Of a stretch of DNA of 64,000 nt, positions 51,196 to 61,278 are shown piece by piece. Location: contig NZ_JAPDHX010000006.1 of the NCBI RefSeq assembly GCF_025972045.1, positions 1-64,000 on the forward strand, written 5' to 3'. Each line of letters starts with the position of its first letter. Position 1 is the stretch's first letter. The notes beneath the pieces were generated by a model. That model did no database searches and was not told the DNA's origin. It saw only the letters and a list, made by a program, of their open reading frames with translations. The stretch is from Micropruina sonneratiae (lineage in GTDB: Bacteria > Actinomycetota > Actinomycetes > Propionibacteriales > Propionibacteriaceae). Both the position numbers and the translations under genes were made by a program.

Positions 51196-51790
51196 CGAGA
51201 TCGAGCGGCCGGCGACGGCGGCATCCAGGCCTACATCGGAAGGCCCGGCCACCGGGCTGCTGTCGCGGTGGTGGCTCGACGCGAACCGCATTGTGGGGCA
51301 ACTGCACCCGGTGCTGAGCGGCATCACCGCACGGGCCCACCAGCTGACCAACCTGGGCCGGCTCACCGAGCGGTCCATCGTCTATCTCGACAAGGTCGAG
51401 CCCGAGCGGCCGGTGCGGGTGTGGTCCGAGATCGGCTTCACCAGTCCCGCCGTGACCACCGCGCTGGGTCGCGCCATCATGGGCGCCCGCGGCGTCGACG
51501 CGGCCGCGCTGCCGGAGTGGCTGAGCGCCGCACCCGGGGCTGATCCGGGACTTCGCGACCGGGTCGGACGTGAACTCGCCCGGGTCCGCGACGCGGGCTA
51601 CGCCATCGAGACCGACGAGAACGAGCGCGGCGTCTCGTGCGTCGGCGTCCCCCTGGCCGTGATGGGGGTCGTCGTCGCGGCCGTGTCGGTGACGATGCCG
51701 TCAAATCGGTTGAGCACCGACCGGGCCGCGGAACTCGCCGCGATCGTGGTCGACGAGGTTACCGCGGCCGCCCTGCCCGGCACTCGACTA
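51194..51790 (+). pseudogene. IclR-family regulator, effector-binding domain only
   Basis: From about 51245 the frame reads as an IclR ligand-binding domain: GQLHPVLSGITARAHQ, TERSIVYLDKVEPERP, SPAVTTALGRAIMG, GYAIETDENERGVSCVGVPL, and VVAAVSVTMPSNRL. The N-terminal winged helix is absent; before GLLSRWWLDANRIV there is only unrelated sequence. There is no proper stop: the frame runs on antisense into the PAP2 gene until 52369. Headless and tailless, it is not expected to work. It likely regulated the idonate-type genes next to it. Confidence 0.72.
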
Positions 51791-52654
51791 GCGGTTGTCG
51801 CCGCCCCCGCCCTCGACCTGGCGGTGTCCCCCCAGGCGGTGGTCCTGATGCTGGGTGAGCCACAATCGGTGGCTGGTGATCACCACCGTCAGCCACGCCA
51901 CCCCCAGGGACCAGGCGGCCAGCACGTCGGTGAGCCAGTGGTGCCCCAGGTACACCCGCGACAGTCCCATCGCCAGTACGTACAGCACGGTGAGGGTGAC
52001 GGTCACGGCCCGGGCGGCCGTGCTGGTCAGGTGCGACACCAGCAGGTAGCAGAACATGCCGGCGATCACGATCGAGTTGAGCGAGTGCCCCGACGGGAAG
52101 GACGCCGACGTCTCGTAGGGCGGCACGGCGTCGGCCAACGCAGGGCGGGCCCGCTCGGTCATCCGCTTGCCGGCCACGGTCATCGCCAGCGAGCCGCCGA
52201 CGGCGATCAGCATCAGCACCAGCGGCGTCCAGCGCCTCCACAGCAGGCACAGCGCCGTCACCGCGACGGCGGTGATGATCGTCATGTAGAGCTGACCGCC
52301 GGAGTTGCTGAACGCCGCGATCGCCGCGGTGAGTTCGGGCGTCCGGACGGTGAGGATCCAGGCCAGTAGCGGCTCATCGACGCGGGCGATGCCGTGCCCG
52401 GTGGAGACGGCCTCGTAGATTTCGCCGGCCAGCACGGTGCCGCCGACCGCCAGCGCCACCGACAACCCGAGCAGCAGCAGCACGGCGACCTCGGTGTTGC
52501 GGACCCGGTCGACCAGCGCGCCGAAGCTGTCGCGCAGCCAGCGGCCGGCGGTGCTGCGCCAATCGGTGAGGTCGCGCGAACCGATCGTCCGCTCGGACTC
52601 TGAGGGCCGCAGGGGCTGCGGAGGCTGGGGCGGCTCGGGCTGCTGGGGGTGCAT
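51788..52654 (-). CDS. PAP2-family membrane phosphatase
   Basis: A 288-residue PAP2 enzyme with six helices. The three motifs are in order: KRMTERARP, PSGHSLNS, and SRVYLGHHWLTDV. The N-terminus has a Pro/Gln-rich cytoplasmic tail of about 20 residues. It dephosphorylates lipid pyrophosphates or phosphatidic-acid-type lipids at the membrane. The start is ATG 52654. The C-terminal 20 residues (Gln/His/Gly-rich) abut the decayed IclR fragment and may be partly replaced by that rearrangement. Confidence 0.85.
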   Translation of the reverse strand: MHPQQPEPPQPPQPLRPSESERTIGSRDLTDWRSTAGRWLRDSFGALVDRVRNTEVAVLLLLGLSVALAVGGTVLAGEIYEAVSTGHGIARVDEPLLAWILTVRTPELTAAIAAFSNSGGQLYMTIITAVAVTALCLLWRRWTPLVLMLIAVGGSLAMTVAGKRMTERARPALADAVPPYETSASFPSGHSLNSIVIAGMFCYLLVSHLTSTAARAVTVTLTVLYVLAMGLSRVYLGHHWLTDVLAAWSLGVAWLTVVITSHRLWLTQHQDHRLGGHRQVEGGGGDNR

Positions 52655-52777
52655 TGGCCAAGTGTGTCAGGTGTTCCGGGTGCCCCGATCAGTACCGCGG
52701 GCGGCGGCAGTGTGTCAGGCTGTCGCTGACGGTGTGGTCGCGACGACGGTGCTGCGTCGGGACCGGGGAGGAGTCCG

Positions 52778-55700
52778 ATGTTCCGCAAGATCCTGGTCGC
52801 CAACCGGGGTGAGATCGCTGTCCGGGCGTTCCGCGCAGCCACCGAACTGGGGGTCGCAACGGTCGCGGTCTTCCCCCACGAGGACCGGTTCGCGGAGTAC
52901 CGGTTGAAGGCGGACGAGAGCTACCAGATCGGCGAGGTGGGACACCCGGTCCGGGCCTATCTCGACGTCGAGGGCATCATCGCCGCCGCCCTCGAGGCAG
53001 GCGTGGACGCGATCTACCCGGGCTACGGGTTCCTGTCCGAGAACCCCGACCTGGCCCAGGCCTGCGAGGACAACGGCATCACCTTCGTCGGACCCGACCA
53101 CAGCATCCTCGAACTGACCGGTGACAAGGCCGCCGCCATCGCAGCGGCCCGCGCGGCGGGCCTGCCGACGCTGGGCGGCAGCGACCCCTCCGACGACCCT
53201 GCGGTGCTGATCGCCGCTGCCCAGCAGGTCGGTTTCCCGGTGTTCGTCAAAGCGGTCTCGGGCGGCGGTGGACGCGGCATGCGCCGGGTCGAGACCGCCG
53301 AGGCACTGCCCGCGGCGCTCGCCGAGGCGATGCGCGAGGCGACGGCGGCCTTCGGGGACGCCCGGATGTACCTCGAGCAGGCGGTGCTGGGCCCCCGGCA
53401 CATCGAGGTGCAGATCCTGGCCGACAGCCACGGCGACGTGATCCACCTGTACGAGCGGGACTGCTCGGTGCAGCGCCGGCACCAGAAGGTGATCGAGTTG
53501 GCTCCGGCGCCGAACCTCGACCCGGCGCTGCGGGACGCCATCTGCGCCGACGCGGTGCGGTTCGCCCGGCACATCGGCTACGTCAACGCGGGCACCGTGG
53601 AGTTCCTGCTCGGCTCCGACGGCCGCTACGTGTTCATCGAGATGAACCCGCGCATCCAGGTCGAGCACACGGTGACCGAGGAGGTCACCGACGTCGATCT
53701 GGTCTCCTCCCAGCTGCGCATCGCTGCCGGCGAGTCGCTGGCCGACCTGGGCCTCAGCCAGCAATCGATCGAGGTGCGCGGCCAGGCCCTGCAGTGCCGG
53801 GTCACGACCGAGGACCCGAGCAACGGTTTCCGCCCGGACACCGGCCGGCTGTCGGTCTACCGGACGCCCGGCGGCGCCGGCGTCCGGCTGGACGGCGGCG
53901 TGGTGTTCGCAGGCGCCGAGGTCAGCGCCCACTTCGACTCGATGCTGGTCAAGCTGACCTGCCGGGGACGCGACCTGCAGTCCGCCGCCCGGCGCGCCTA
54001 CCGGGCGCTTACCGAGTTCCGCATCCGGGGCGTCTCCACCAACATCCCGTTCCTGGAGGCGGTGATCACCGACCCGGACTTCCTGGCCGGGCGCGCCACG
54101 ACGTCCTTCATCGACGAGCGCCCGCACCTGCTCAACCACCACCTGCCCGCCGACCGCGGCACCAAGCTGCTCAAGTACCTGGCCGGGATCGCGGTCAACA
54201 AGCCGCACGGCGAGCCGCGGACCACGCTGGTGGCCCGCACGAAGCTGCCGGCCCTCAGCCGGGACGTGCTGGCCGCGCCGCCGCCGCCCGGCTCGAAGCA
54301 GCTGCTGCTCGAGCTGGGCCCGGAACGGTTCGCCCAGGCGCTGCGCAACCAGACCGCCGTGGCGGTCACCGACACCACCTTCCGCGACGCCCACCAGTCG
54401 CTGCTGGCCACACGGGTGCGCACCCGCGACCTGCTGCACGTGGCACCGCACATCGCGCGGATGCTGCCGGGCCTGTTCTCGATGGAGTCGTGGGGCGGAG
54501 CCACCTACGACGTCACGCTGCGCTTCCTCAAGGAGGATCCCTGGGACCGGCTGGCGAAGTTCGCCCAAGCCATGCCGAACATTCCACAGCAGATGCTGCT
54601 GCGCGGCCGCAACACCGTCGGCTACACCCCCTACCCGCTCAAGGTCACCCGAGCCTTCGTGCACGAGGCGGCGCGCACCGGTTGCGACATCTTCCGGATC
54701 TTCGACGCGCTGAACAACGTCGACCAGATCCGCCCGGCGATCGAGGCGGTTCGTGAGACCGACCACGGGGTGGCCGAGGCAGCCCTGTGCTACACCGGCA
54801 ACCTGACCAGTCCGGCCGAGGCCCTCTACACCCTCGACTACTACCTGCGCCTCGCCGAGCAACTGGTCGAGGCCGGAGCGCACATCCTGGCGATCAAGGA
54901 CATGGCCGGACTGCTGCGGGCGCCGGCGGCGGCGAAGCTGGTCACTGCGCTGCGCGAGCGCTTCGACCTGCCGGTGCACCTGCACACCCACGACACCGCC
55001 GGCGGCCAGCTGGGCACGTTGCTGGCGGCGATCGGGGCCGGGGTGGACGCCGTCGACGTCGCCTCGGCTGCCTGGGCCGGTACGACGTCCCAGGTGTCGA
55101 TGTCGGCACTGATCGCGGCCACCGACGATACCGAGCGGGCGACCGGGCTGTCGCTGCAGTCCGCCACCGACCTGGAACCGTACTTCGAGGCGGTGCGGCT
55201 GCTGTACGCGCCGTTCGAGTCGGGGCTGCCCGGGCCGACCGGCCGGGTCTACACCCACGAGATCCCGGGCGGGCAGCTCTCCAACCTGCGGCAACAGGCG
55301 ATCGCACTGGGTCTGGGCCACCGCTTCGAGGACGTCGAGAACATGTACGCCGCGGCCAACCGCATCCTCGGCAACATCGTCAAGGTGACCCCGTCGTCCA
55401 AGGTGGTCGGCGACCTGGCGTTGGCACTGGTCGGCGCCAACGCCGACCCCGCCGACTTCGAGGCGAACCCGGGCCGCTACGACATCCCCGACTCGGTGAT
55501 CGGCTTTCTCGGCGGCGAGCTCGGTGACCCGCCAGGCGGCTGGCCGGAGCCGTTCCGGACCCGTGCCCTGGCCGGACGGACAGTCCGGCCGGTCGAGACC
55601 GAGCTTTCGGCCGACGACGAGCACGCGCTCGCCGAGCAGCCCCGGCGCACCCTCAACCGGCTGCTGTTCCCCGGCCCGACCAGGGACTACGAGGATGCCG

Positions 55701-56164
55701 TCGAGGAGTTCTCCGAGCTGTCGGTGCTGGCCACCCGCGAGTTCCTGCACGGTTTGGGCGTGCATTCCGAGCACGAGGTCGAGATCGAACGCGGCAAGAA
55801 ACTGCTGCTCGGGCTCGAGGCGATCGGCGAGCCGGACGCCCGCGGCTACCGGCAGGTGGTGTGCACCATCAACGGACAGCTGCGGGTGGTGTCGGTGCGC
55901 GACCATTCGGTCGAGTCGCACGTCGCGACGCGCGAGCGGGCCGACCTCGGCCGGCCGGGTCAGGTCCCGGCTCCGTTCGCCGGGGTGGTGACGCTGACCG
56001 TCGAGGTGGGCGACGAGGTCGCCGCCGGGGCGCCGGTCGCGACCATCGAGGCGATGAAGATGGAGGCCGCGATCACCGCGCCCGTGGCCGGCACCGTCGA
56101 GCGCCTGGCGATCGGCCACGCCCAGGCTGTCGAGGGGGGCGACCTGCTGCTGGTGATCGGCTGA
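52778..56164 (+). CDS. pyc: pyruvate carboxylase
   Basis: A complete single-chain pyruvate carboxylase of 1128 residues. The biotin carboxylase domain starts FRKILVANRGEIAVRAFRA and includes SGGGGRGMR and the MNPRIQVEHTVTEEVT active-site region. The carboxyltransferase domain begins near 527 (VTDTTFRDAHQSLLATRVR). The biotin carrier is C-terminal, with Lys1094 in EAMKMEA. It converts pyruvate, bicarbonate and ATP to oxaloacetate for anaplerosis and gluconeogenesis. ATG 52778 follows GGGGAGGAG. It stands alone. Confidence 0.97.
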   Translation: MFRKILVANRGEIAVRAFRAATELGVATVAVFPHEDRFAEYRLKADESYQIGEVGHPVRAYLDVEGIIAAALEAGVDAIYPGYGFLSENPDLAQACEDNGITFVGPDHSILELTGDKAAAIAAARAAGLPTLGGSDPSDDPAVLIAAAQQVGFPVFVKAVSGGGGRGMRRVETAEALPAALAEAMREATAAFGDARMYLEQAVLGPRHIEVQILADSHGDVIHLYERDCSVQRRHQKVIELAPAPNLDPALRDAICADAVRFARHIGYVNAGTVEFLLGSDGRYVFIEMNPRIQVEHTVTEEVTDVDLVSSQLRIAAGESLADLGLSQQSIEVRGQALQCRVTTEDPSNGFRPDTGRLSVYRTPGGAGVRLDGGVVFAGAEVSAHFDSMLVKLTCRGRDLQSAARRAYRALTEFRIRGVSTNIPFLEAVITDPDFLAGRATTSFIDERPHLLNHHLPADRGTKLLKYLAGIAVNKPHGEPRTTLVARTKLPALSRDVLAAPPPPGSKQLLLELGPERFAQALRNQTAVAVTDTTFRDAHQSLLATRVRTRDLLHVAPHIARMLPGLFSMESWGGATYDVTLRFLKEDPWDRLAKFAQAMPNIPQQMLLRGRNTVGYTPYPLKVTRAFVHEAARTGCDIFRIFDALNNVDQIRPAIEAVRETDHGVAEAALCYTGNLTSPAEALYTLDYYLRLAEQLVEAGAHILAIKDMAGLLRAPAAAKLVTALRERFDLPVHLHTHDTAGGQLGTLLAAIGAGVDAVDVASAAWAGTTSQVSMSALIAATDDTERATGLSLQSATDLEPYFEAVRLLYAPFESGLPGPTGRVYTHEIPGGQLSNLRQQAIALGLGHRFEDVENMYAAANRILGNIVKVTPSSKVVGDLALALVGANADPADFEANPGRYDIPDSVIGFLGGELGDPPGGWPEPFRTRALAGRTVRPVETELSADDEHALAEQPRRTLNRLLFPGPTRDYEDAVEEFSELSVLATREFLHGLGVHSEHEVEIERGKKLLLGLEAIGEPDARGYRQVVCTINGQLRVVSVRDHSVESHVATRERADLGRPGQVPAPFAGVVTLTVEVGDEVAAGAPVATIEAMKMEAAITAPVAGTVERLAIGHAQAVEGGDLLLVIG

Positions 56165-56242
56165 GCCGGCGCGCGCGGCCCGGTCGTGTCACCCGCGTGG
56201 GGGGCACCCGGAGGGTTCGCCAAACGGCCGCGAAGGATATCA

Positions 56243-56256
56243 TGGTCCGTGGACCA
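56243..56256. promoter_or_regulatory. TGGTCC-GT-GGACCA palindrome upstream of the LCP gene
   Basis: A perfect 14-bp palindrome 45 bp before the LCP start. A second inverted pair, GTCCG and CGGAC, follows immediately, so the leader could fold or bind a dimeric regulator. No partner regulator is seen. Confidence 0.4.
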
Positions 56257-56300
56257 GAGTCCGCCGGGGGGTCGGACGTGGTACCAGGGGGGTAATACAC

Positions 56301-57341
56301 ATGTCGGCTGACGATGCCGTGCGGACTGGCGCGTCCGCAGCAAGCGAACCTGTCGCGCTCGACGAGCTGATGAGCGCAGAACCGCAACGCAAGCCGAGGT
56401 CCCGGCGTGTCCTGCGCCGCTGGCTGGTCGTGCTGGCCAGCCTCGTGCTGGCGCTGTTCGTGGGAGCCGGGGGGCTCGCCGTGTCCGCGGTGAACGTGCT
56501 CAACTCGGTCAAGCGCGAGCCGAGCATGCTGCCGTCCGGTCACGCCACGCTCGCGCCCAGCGACCTCAACGCCAAGCCGATCAACTTCCTGCTGCTCGGC
56601 TCGGACTCGCGCGGCGAGGATCGCGGCCGCTCCGACGTGATGATGCTGGTGCACTCCGATCCGTCCCGGCAGAAGCTGTACCTGATCTCGATGCCGCGTG
56701 ACCTGTGGGTCGACATTCCCGGGCACGGCACGAACAAGATCAACGCCGCCTACGCCTTCGGCGGCGCGTCCTTGGCCGTCGAGACGGTGGAGGATCTTCT
56801 GGGGGTGCGGATCGAGAACGTCGCCGTCACCGATTTCGACGGCTTCTTCTCCATCATCGACGACCTGGGCGGGGTGACCGTCACCAACGAGCTCGCCTCG
56901 GCCAGCCGCGGCTACACCTTCCCCAAGGGAGAACTGACCCTGGACGGCGCAGCGGCCTTGGTCTACGTGCGCGAGCGCTACGACCTGCCCCGCGGAGACT
57001 TCGACCGCGCCGAACGCCAGCGGCTGGTGATGAAGGCGATCATCGACAAGCTGAGCAGCCCCGAGACCCTGGCCAACCCGGTTAAGCTGCTCTCGGTCAT
57101 CAACCGGCTGTCGGCAAATGTCGTGGTCGACGACACCGCCACCACCCAGCACATCGTCGGCATGGTCGGGGAGTTGAACCTCACCAACCGGCCGGACGTC
57201 GTCCAGTTGCAGGTGCCGGTCGCCGGCTTCGGGACGTCGTCGGCGGGCGCGAGCTTCGTCCGGGTCGACGAGGCGGGCATGAACCGGCTCTCGCAGGCGC
57301 TGGTCAACGGCACGATGGACAGCTACTCGAGCGAAAAGTGA
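56301..57341 (+). CDS. LytR-CpsA-Psr (LCP) cell-wall glycopolymer ligase
   Basis: A 346-residue membrane protein: a ~35-residue cytoplasmic tail, one helix (WLVVLASLVLALFVGAGGL), then the LCP domain (LLLGSDSRGEDRGRSDVMML, LISMPRDLWVDIPGHGTNKI, and the YVRERYDLPRGDFDRAERQ Arg-rich active-site segment). LCP enzymes attach undecaprenyl-linked polymers to peptidoglycan outside the membrane. ATG 56301 follows AGGGGGG. There are no C-terminal extra domains. Confidence 0.9.
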   Translation: MSADDAVRTGASAASEPVALDELMSAEPQRKPRSRRVLRRWLVVLASLVLALFVGAGGLAVSAVNVLNSVKREPSMLPSGHATLAPSDLNAKPINFLLLGSDSRGEDRGRSDVMMLVHSDPSRQKLYLISMPRDLWVDIPGHGTNKINAAYAFGGASLAVETVEDLLGVRIENVAVTDFDGFFSIIDDLGGVTVTNELASASRGYTFPKGELTLDGAAALVYVRERYDLPRGDFDRAERQRLVMKAIIDKLSSPETLANPVKLLSVINRLSANVVVDDTATTQHIVGMVGELNLTNRPDVVQLQVPVAGFGTSSAGASFVRVDEAGMNRLSQALVNGTMDSYSSEK

Positions 57342-57422
57342 CAGCCGGTCGACGGCCTGCGTTCATGTGGTCGTAACCGTTGGCTGCGATGCTCCGGGCA
57401 GATCCTGCCGAAGGAGGTTCGG

Positions 57423-57830
57423 ATGACCGTACGCACGGTGCTCTTCGTCTGCACCCAGAACGCCGGCCGCTCACAGATGGCCGCCGGGTTCCTCAACCAG
57501 TTGGGCGGCGGTGAGATCGTGGCTACCTCGGCGGGCACCGAACCGGCCGACGCCCTCTACCCGGTGGTGATCGCGGCGATGCTCGAGCAGGGAGTCGACC
57601 TGCGGGAGGCCGAACCGGCCGCGGTCAGCCTCGAAGCCATCGCCGCCGCCGATTTGGTGATCACCCTCGGTGCCGACCTGCGGGGGCTGGTTTCCGGCTC
57701 GCACTTCGCCGACTGGGACTTCCCGAGTTCAGCCGACAGCCGGCTCGCGCAGGTCCGGCCGACCCGAGACGCGATCCGGGACCGGGTGGTGGCGTTGCTC
57801 GCGGAGTTGAAGGTGCCCGCAGCCGCCTGA
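57423..57830 (+). CDS. low-molecular-weight phosphatase-type arsenate reductase-like protein
   Basis: A 135-residue LMW-PTPase fold protein. The P-loop is CTQNAGRS with Cys10 and Arg16. DWDFPSSAD near residue 100 is the Asp-Pro-like loop of ArsC2/ArsC enzymes in actinobacteria. It could reduce arsenate with mycothiol or mycoredoxin, or act as a tyrosine phosphatase. No other ars gene is adjacent. ATG 57423 follows GAAGGAGG. Confidence 0.8.
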   Translation: MTVRTVLFVCTQNAGRSQMAAGFLNQLGGGEIVATSAGTEPADALYPVVIAAMLEQGVDLREAEPAAVSLEAIAAADLVITLGADLRGLVSGSHFADWDFPSSADSRLAQVRPTRDAIRDRVVALLAELKVPAAA

Positions 57831-57927
57831 CCCGCACCCCTTGTGCCCGGGCCTGGGACATGCTTGGGTCGAGGCGGCCCCATCGAGGCGCGGTGCCCCG
57901 GCGGAGCCACCAGAGAGGCCGGTCCCC

Positions 57928-60900
57928 GTGAAGATCGCTGTCCACCGTCCCCTGACCACCGCCGGCGTGCTGCTCGCCGCCCTGGTGCTGATCGCGACGC
58001 CGCCGACCCCCGCCCTGGCCGAGCCCGATCCGCCGGGCATCGACATTCCCACCGAGCCGCTGAAACTGCGCAAGACCGTGGCGGACGCCGAGGGCACGGC
58101 TTCCACCGAGGCCAAGGTGAGCGTCCGGCTGCTCGCCGACGACACCGCCAGGCAGTCGGTCTTCGTGCGGTTCAGCGGGCGTAGCGCGGTCGACGTCAAC
58201 AGTGAGGCCCGCGCCGACGGGGCCGGAAAGTCGACCTCGGCCCGGGCGGCCCGTGTCCGGCGGGCCGAGGTGCAGCGGGTCTCCGATTCGGTCACCGAAC
58301 TCGCTCGCAAGTCGGACGGCCGTGCCCGGCAGCTGTTCTCGATCAGCAACGGGCTGCCCGGCGTGGCGCTGCGCACCGACCTGGCCGGGATCAAGGCGAT
58401 CGCCCGGCGCAGCGATGTGCTGAGCGTCACCCCGCTCGCCCGCTACCGGGTCGAGACGGCCAGCGCCGACGTCCTCACCCGTGCACTGCTGACCTGGCAG
58501 AAGAGCAAGCTGGCCGGCAGCGGCGTGAAGGTCGGGGTGCTGGACACCGGTATCGACTACACCCACGCGGACTTCGGCGGCGCCGGGACCGAAGCGGCCT
58601 ATGCGGCGGCCGCCGCCGCCGACACCGAGCCGGGCTGGGAGACCAGGAAGGTCGCCGGCGGCTGGGACTTCGCCGGCAACGACTACAACGCCGACGACGA
58701 CGACCCGGTGATCGCCCCCGACCCGAACCCGCTCGACTGCGCCGACGCCGGTCACGGCACGCACGTCGCGGGCATCGCCGCGGGCTACGGGGTCAACGGG
58801 GACGGGTCGAGCTTCACCGGTGCCTACAGCAAGCTGTCCGGGACGCTGCTCAAGTCGATGCGGATCGGGCCCGGAACCGCGCCGCGGGCGACGCTGTACG
58901 CGTTGCGGGTGTTCGGCTGCGAGGGGTCGACCGACCTGGTGATGCCCGCGCTGGACTGGGCGCTGGACCCCGACGGCGACGGTGACTTCTCCGACCACCT
59001 CGACGTTCTCAACATGTCGCTGGGCTCCGACTACGACGCGCCCGACGATCCCGCCAACACCCTGATCGACGAACTCGCCGGCCACGGAGTGCTGACGGTC
59101 AACTCGGCTGGCAACGCCGGCGACTACACCGACGCCGGCTCGGCGGCGGGACGCGCCCTGACCGTGGCCAGCAGTGTCGACGCATACAGCCTGCAGGACG
59201 GCCTGGTCGTCGACGCTCCCACCGCTGTCGCCGGCGACGTCGGCGACGTCGGCGGCCAGGTGTCGGTCGCCTACCCCTGGCAGACCGCGCCGGAGGTCTC
59301 CGGCACGGTGGCGCTGCCGCTGTCGTCGAGCAACTCCGACGGGTGCGGCACCATCAGCCAGTCGGACGCCGCCAAGCTGGCCGGCCGGATCGCCTGGCTG
59401 GAATGGACCGAGGACGATGCCACCCGGCGGTGCGGGTCGGCCGATCGCGCCGCCAACGTGAAGGCCGCCGGTGCGATCGGCGCGCTGTTCACCACCGATG
59501 CGCCGGACTTCGCCGGCGGGATCACCGGCGACGACACGATCCCGGTCTTCCAGTTGAGCCTGAACGCGACCCGGGAGCTGCGTTCCGCGGCGTCCGCCGG
59601 CACCCTGCGGGTCACGTTCACCGACAGCCTGCTCGCCTCGGTGAAGGACTACGCCGATTCGGCGACCGACCTGCTCAGCGGGTTCAGCTCACGCGGCACC
59701 CACGGCGGGCCGGGAACGCTGAAACCGGACGTGACCGCACCCGGCTCGACCATCGTGTCGGCCGGTGTGGCGAGCGGGGCCGGCGCCCGGAGCATGAGCG
59801 GCACGTCGATGGCCAGCCCCGACGTGGCCGGCATCGCCGCGCTGGTGCGGGGCAAGAACCCGACCTGGTCGGTCACCAGGGTGAAGGCCGCCATCATGAA
59901 CACCGCCGTCCACGACCTGTACACCGAGCCCGACGAGACCGGCCGCAGGTACGGCCCGAACCGGGTGGGGGCCGGGCGGGTGGACGCCAACTACGCCACC
60001 ACCACCCAGCTGGTCGCCTATAACACCACCGATTCCGGCCTGGTCAGCGTCGGCTTCGGGGTGGTCGAGGCGCCGATCACCTCCAGCACGGTGACCCGGA
60101 CGGCTCAGGTCACGGTGCGCAACCTGGGCAGCTCGACCCAGAAGGTCTCGCTGAGCTATGCGGGCACGGTCAGCCAGCCGGGCGTCGGCTACTCGGTCTC
60201 GCCGAGCGCGGTGACCATCAAGGGCAAGAGCACCCGCACCGTCACCGTCACGATGACGATCAAGCCGAGCAAGCTGCGCCGCACGCTCGACCCCACCATG
60301 TCGGACATCACCAACAGCTCGTGGACGGGCCCGGGCAGCCGGCAGTTCGTCGCCGACGCGTCCGGCAACCTGCTGGTCAAACCGTCGGGCAAGACCGCGC
60401 TGCGGGTGCCGGTGTACGGCGCCGCCAAGCCGGTCTCCGTGACGGCGGCGTCGGTGGGCGCGACGCGGGTCACCCTGCGCGGCACCGGTGTCGCTCAGGG
60501 GTCGGGCTCGGAGGGGTACCTCTCCAAGGCGTCCCTGCTCACCCTGGGGGCGACGAGCCGCAAGCTGCCCTCGTGCGTGCTCGGCCAGCTCGGCGGGTGC
60601 GCCCTGAACTCCACCGGGCGATCCTCCGACCTGCGCTACACCGGTGCCGGCTACGTGCAGGAGGGTGCCACCCCCGACGACGGCGTGCTGTGGTTCGGGG
60701 TCACCATGTGGGGCAACTCGCCGATCCTGGGCGGCGGCCGGGAGACCGACGTGGCGATCGACGTCGACGGGGACCAGGAGACCGACTACATCGTGGCCGC
60801 CTTCACCCCCGCGGACAGTGACCAGCCGTTCGCGCTGTTGGTGGACGCCGCAGGCAATGCGATCAGCGCCTACCCGATCAACTTCCTGGACGGCTCGACC

Positions 60901-61278
60901 GACACCAACGCCTACGACAGCGACTCGTTCCTGCTGCCGGTCTACGCCGGCGACCTCGGCGTCCAGTCGAACGCGACCAGCTTCCCGATCAGCTACCGCG
61001 TCTACACCTTCAGCGAGGCCGACCTCGACGGGGGAGCCTTCGACTCCACCGACTGGGTCGACTACGACGTGGTGAACCCGACCGTCGTGACGGACTACGC
61101 GCTGTACGCCGATCTGCCCGGGGTCGAGATCGACTACACGGTGGCCGCGCCGCAGGGTGCCGGCGGCGCCGATGCCGATGGCACCCCCGACGACGCGGCG
61201 GCGACGGTTCGGGCGCTGCTGATCCACCTCAACGGGGCAAGCGGCCGGCGCAGCGAGGTGCTCACGCTGCCCGCTTAG
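57928..61278 (+). CDS. secreted subtilisin-family (S8) serine protease
   Basis: A 1116-residue secreted protease. The signal peptide ends near PTPALA-EPD. A propeptide-like region (residues ~60-170) precedes the S8 domain with Asp206 (VGVLDTGIDYTHADF), His276 (GHGTHVAG) and Ser627 (MSGTSMASPDVAG). A PA-type insert (VSVAYPWQTAPEVSG to FTTDAPDFAGGI) lies between His and Ser. The C-terminal ~430 residues are beta-sandwich-type domains. GTG 57928 follows GAGAGG; the longer frame to 57841 would bury the signal peptide. It probably degrades extracellular protein. Confidence 0.9.
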   Translation: MKIAVHRPLTTAGVLLAALVLIATPPTPALAEPDPPGIDIPTEPLKLRKTVADAEGTASTEAKVSVRLLADDTARQSVFVRFSGRSAVDVNSEARADGAGKSTSARAARVRRAEVQRVSDSVTELARKSDGRARQLFSISNGLPGVALRTDLAGIKAIARRSDVLSVTPLARYRVETASADVLTRALLTWQKSKLAGSGVKVGVLDTGIDYTHADFGGAGTEAAYAAAAAADTEPGWETRKVAGGWDFAGNDYNADDDDPVIAPDPNPLDCADAGHGTHVAGIAAGYGVNGDGSSFTGAYSKLSGTLLKSMRIGPGTAPRATLYALRVFGCEGSTDLVMPALDWALDPDGDGDFSDHLDVLNMSLGSDYDAPDDPANTLIDELAGHGVLTVNSAGNAGDYTDAGSAAGRALTVASSVDAYSLQDGLVVDAPTAVAGDVGDVGGQVSVAYPWQTAPEVSGTVALPLSSSNSDGCGTISQSDAAKLAGRIAWLEWTEDDATRRCGSADRAANVKAAGAIGALFTTDAPDFAGGITGDDTIPVFQLSLNATRELRSAASAGTLRVTFTDSLLASVKDYADSATDLLSGFSSRGTHGGPGTLKPDVTAPGSTIVSAGVASGAGARSMSGTSMASPDVAGIAALVRGKNPTWSVTRVKAAIMNTAVHDLYTEPDETGRRYGPNRVGAGRVDANYATTTQLVAYNTTDSGLVSVGFGVVEAPITSSTVTRTAQVTVRNLGSSTQKVSLSYAGTVSQPGVGYSVSPSAVTIKGKSTRTVTVTMTIKPSKLRRTLDPTMSDITNSSWTGPGSRQFVADASGNLLVKPSGKTALRVPVYGAAKPVSVTAASVGATRVTLRGTGVAQGSGSEGYLSKASLLTLGATSRKLPSCVLGQLGGCALNSTGRSSDLRYTGAGYVQEGATPDDGVLWFGVTMWGNSPILGGGRETDVAIDVDGDQETDYIVAAFTPADSDQPFALLVDAAGNAISAYPINFLDGSTDTNAYDSDSFLLPVYAGDLGVQSNATSFPISYRVYTFSEADLDGGAFDSTDWVDYDVVNPTVVTDYALYADLPGVEIDYTVAAPQGAGGADADGTPDDAAATVRALLIHLNGASGRRSEVLTLPA

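Noticed and set aside
51293-52369. 358-aa intact IclR-like gene
   Set aside because: The second half reads antisense through the PAP2 gene, and the N-terminal HTH is missing.
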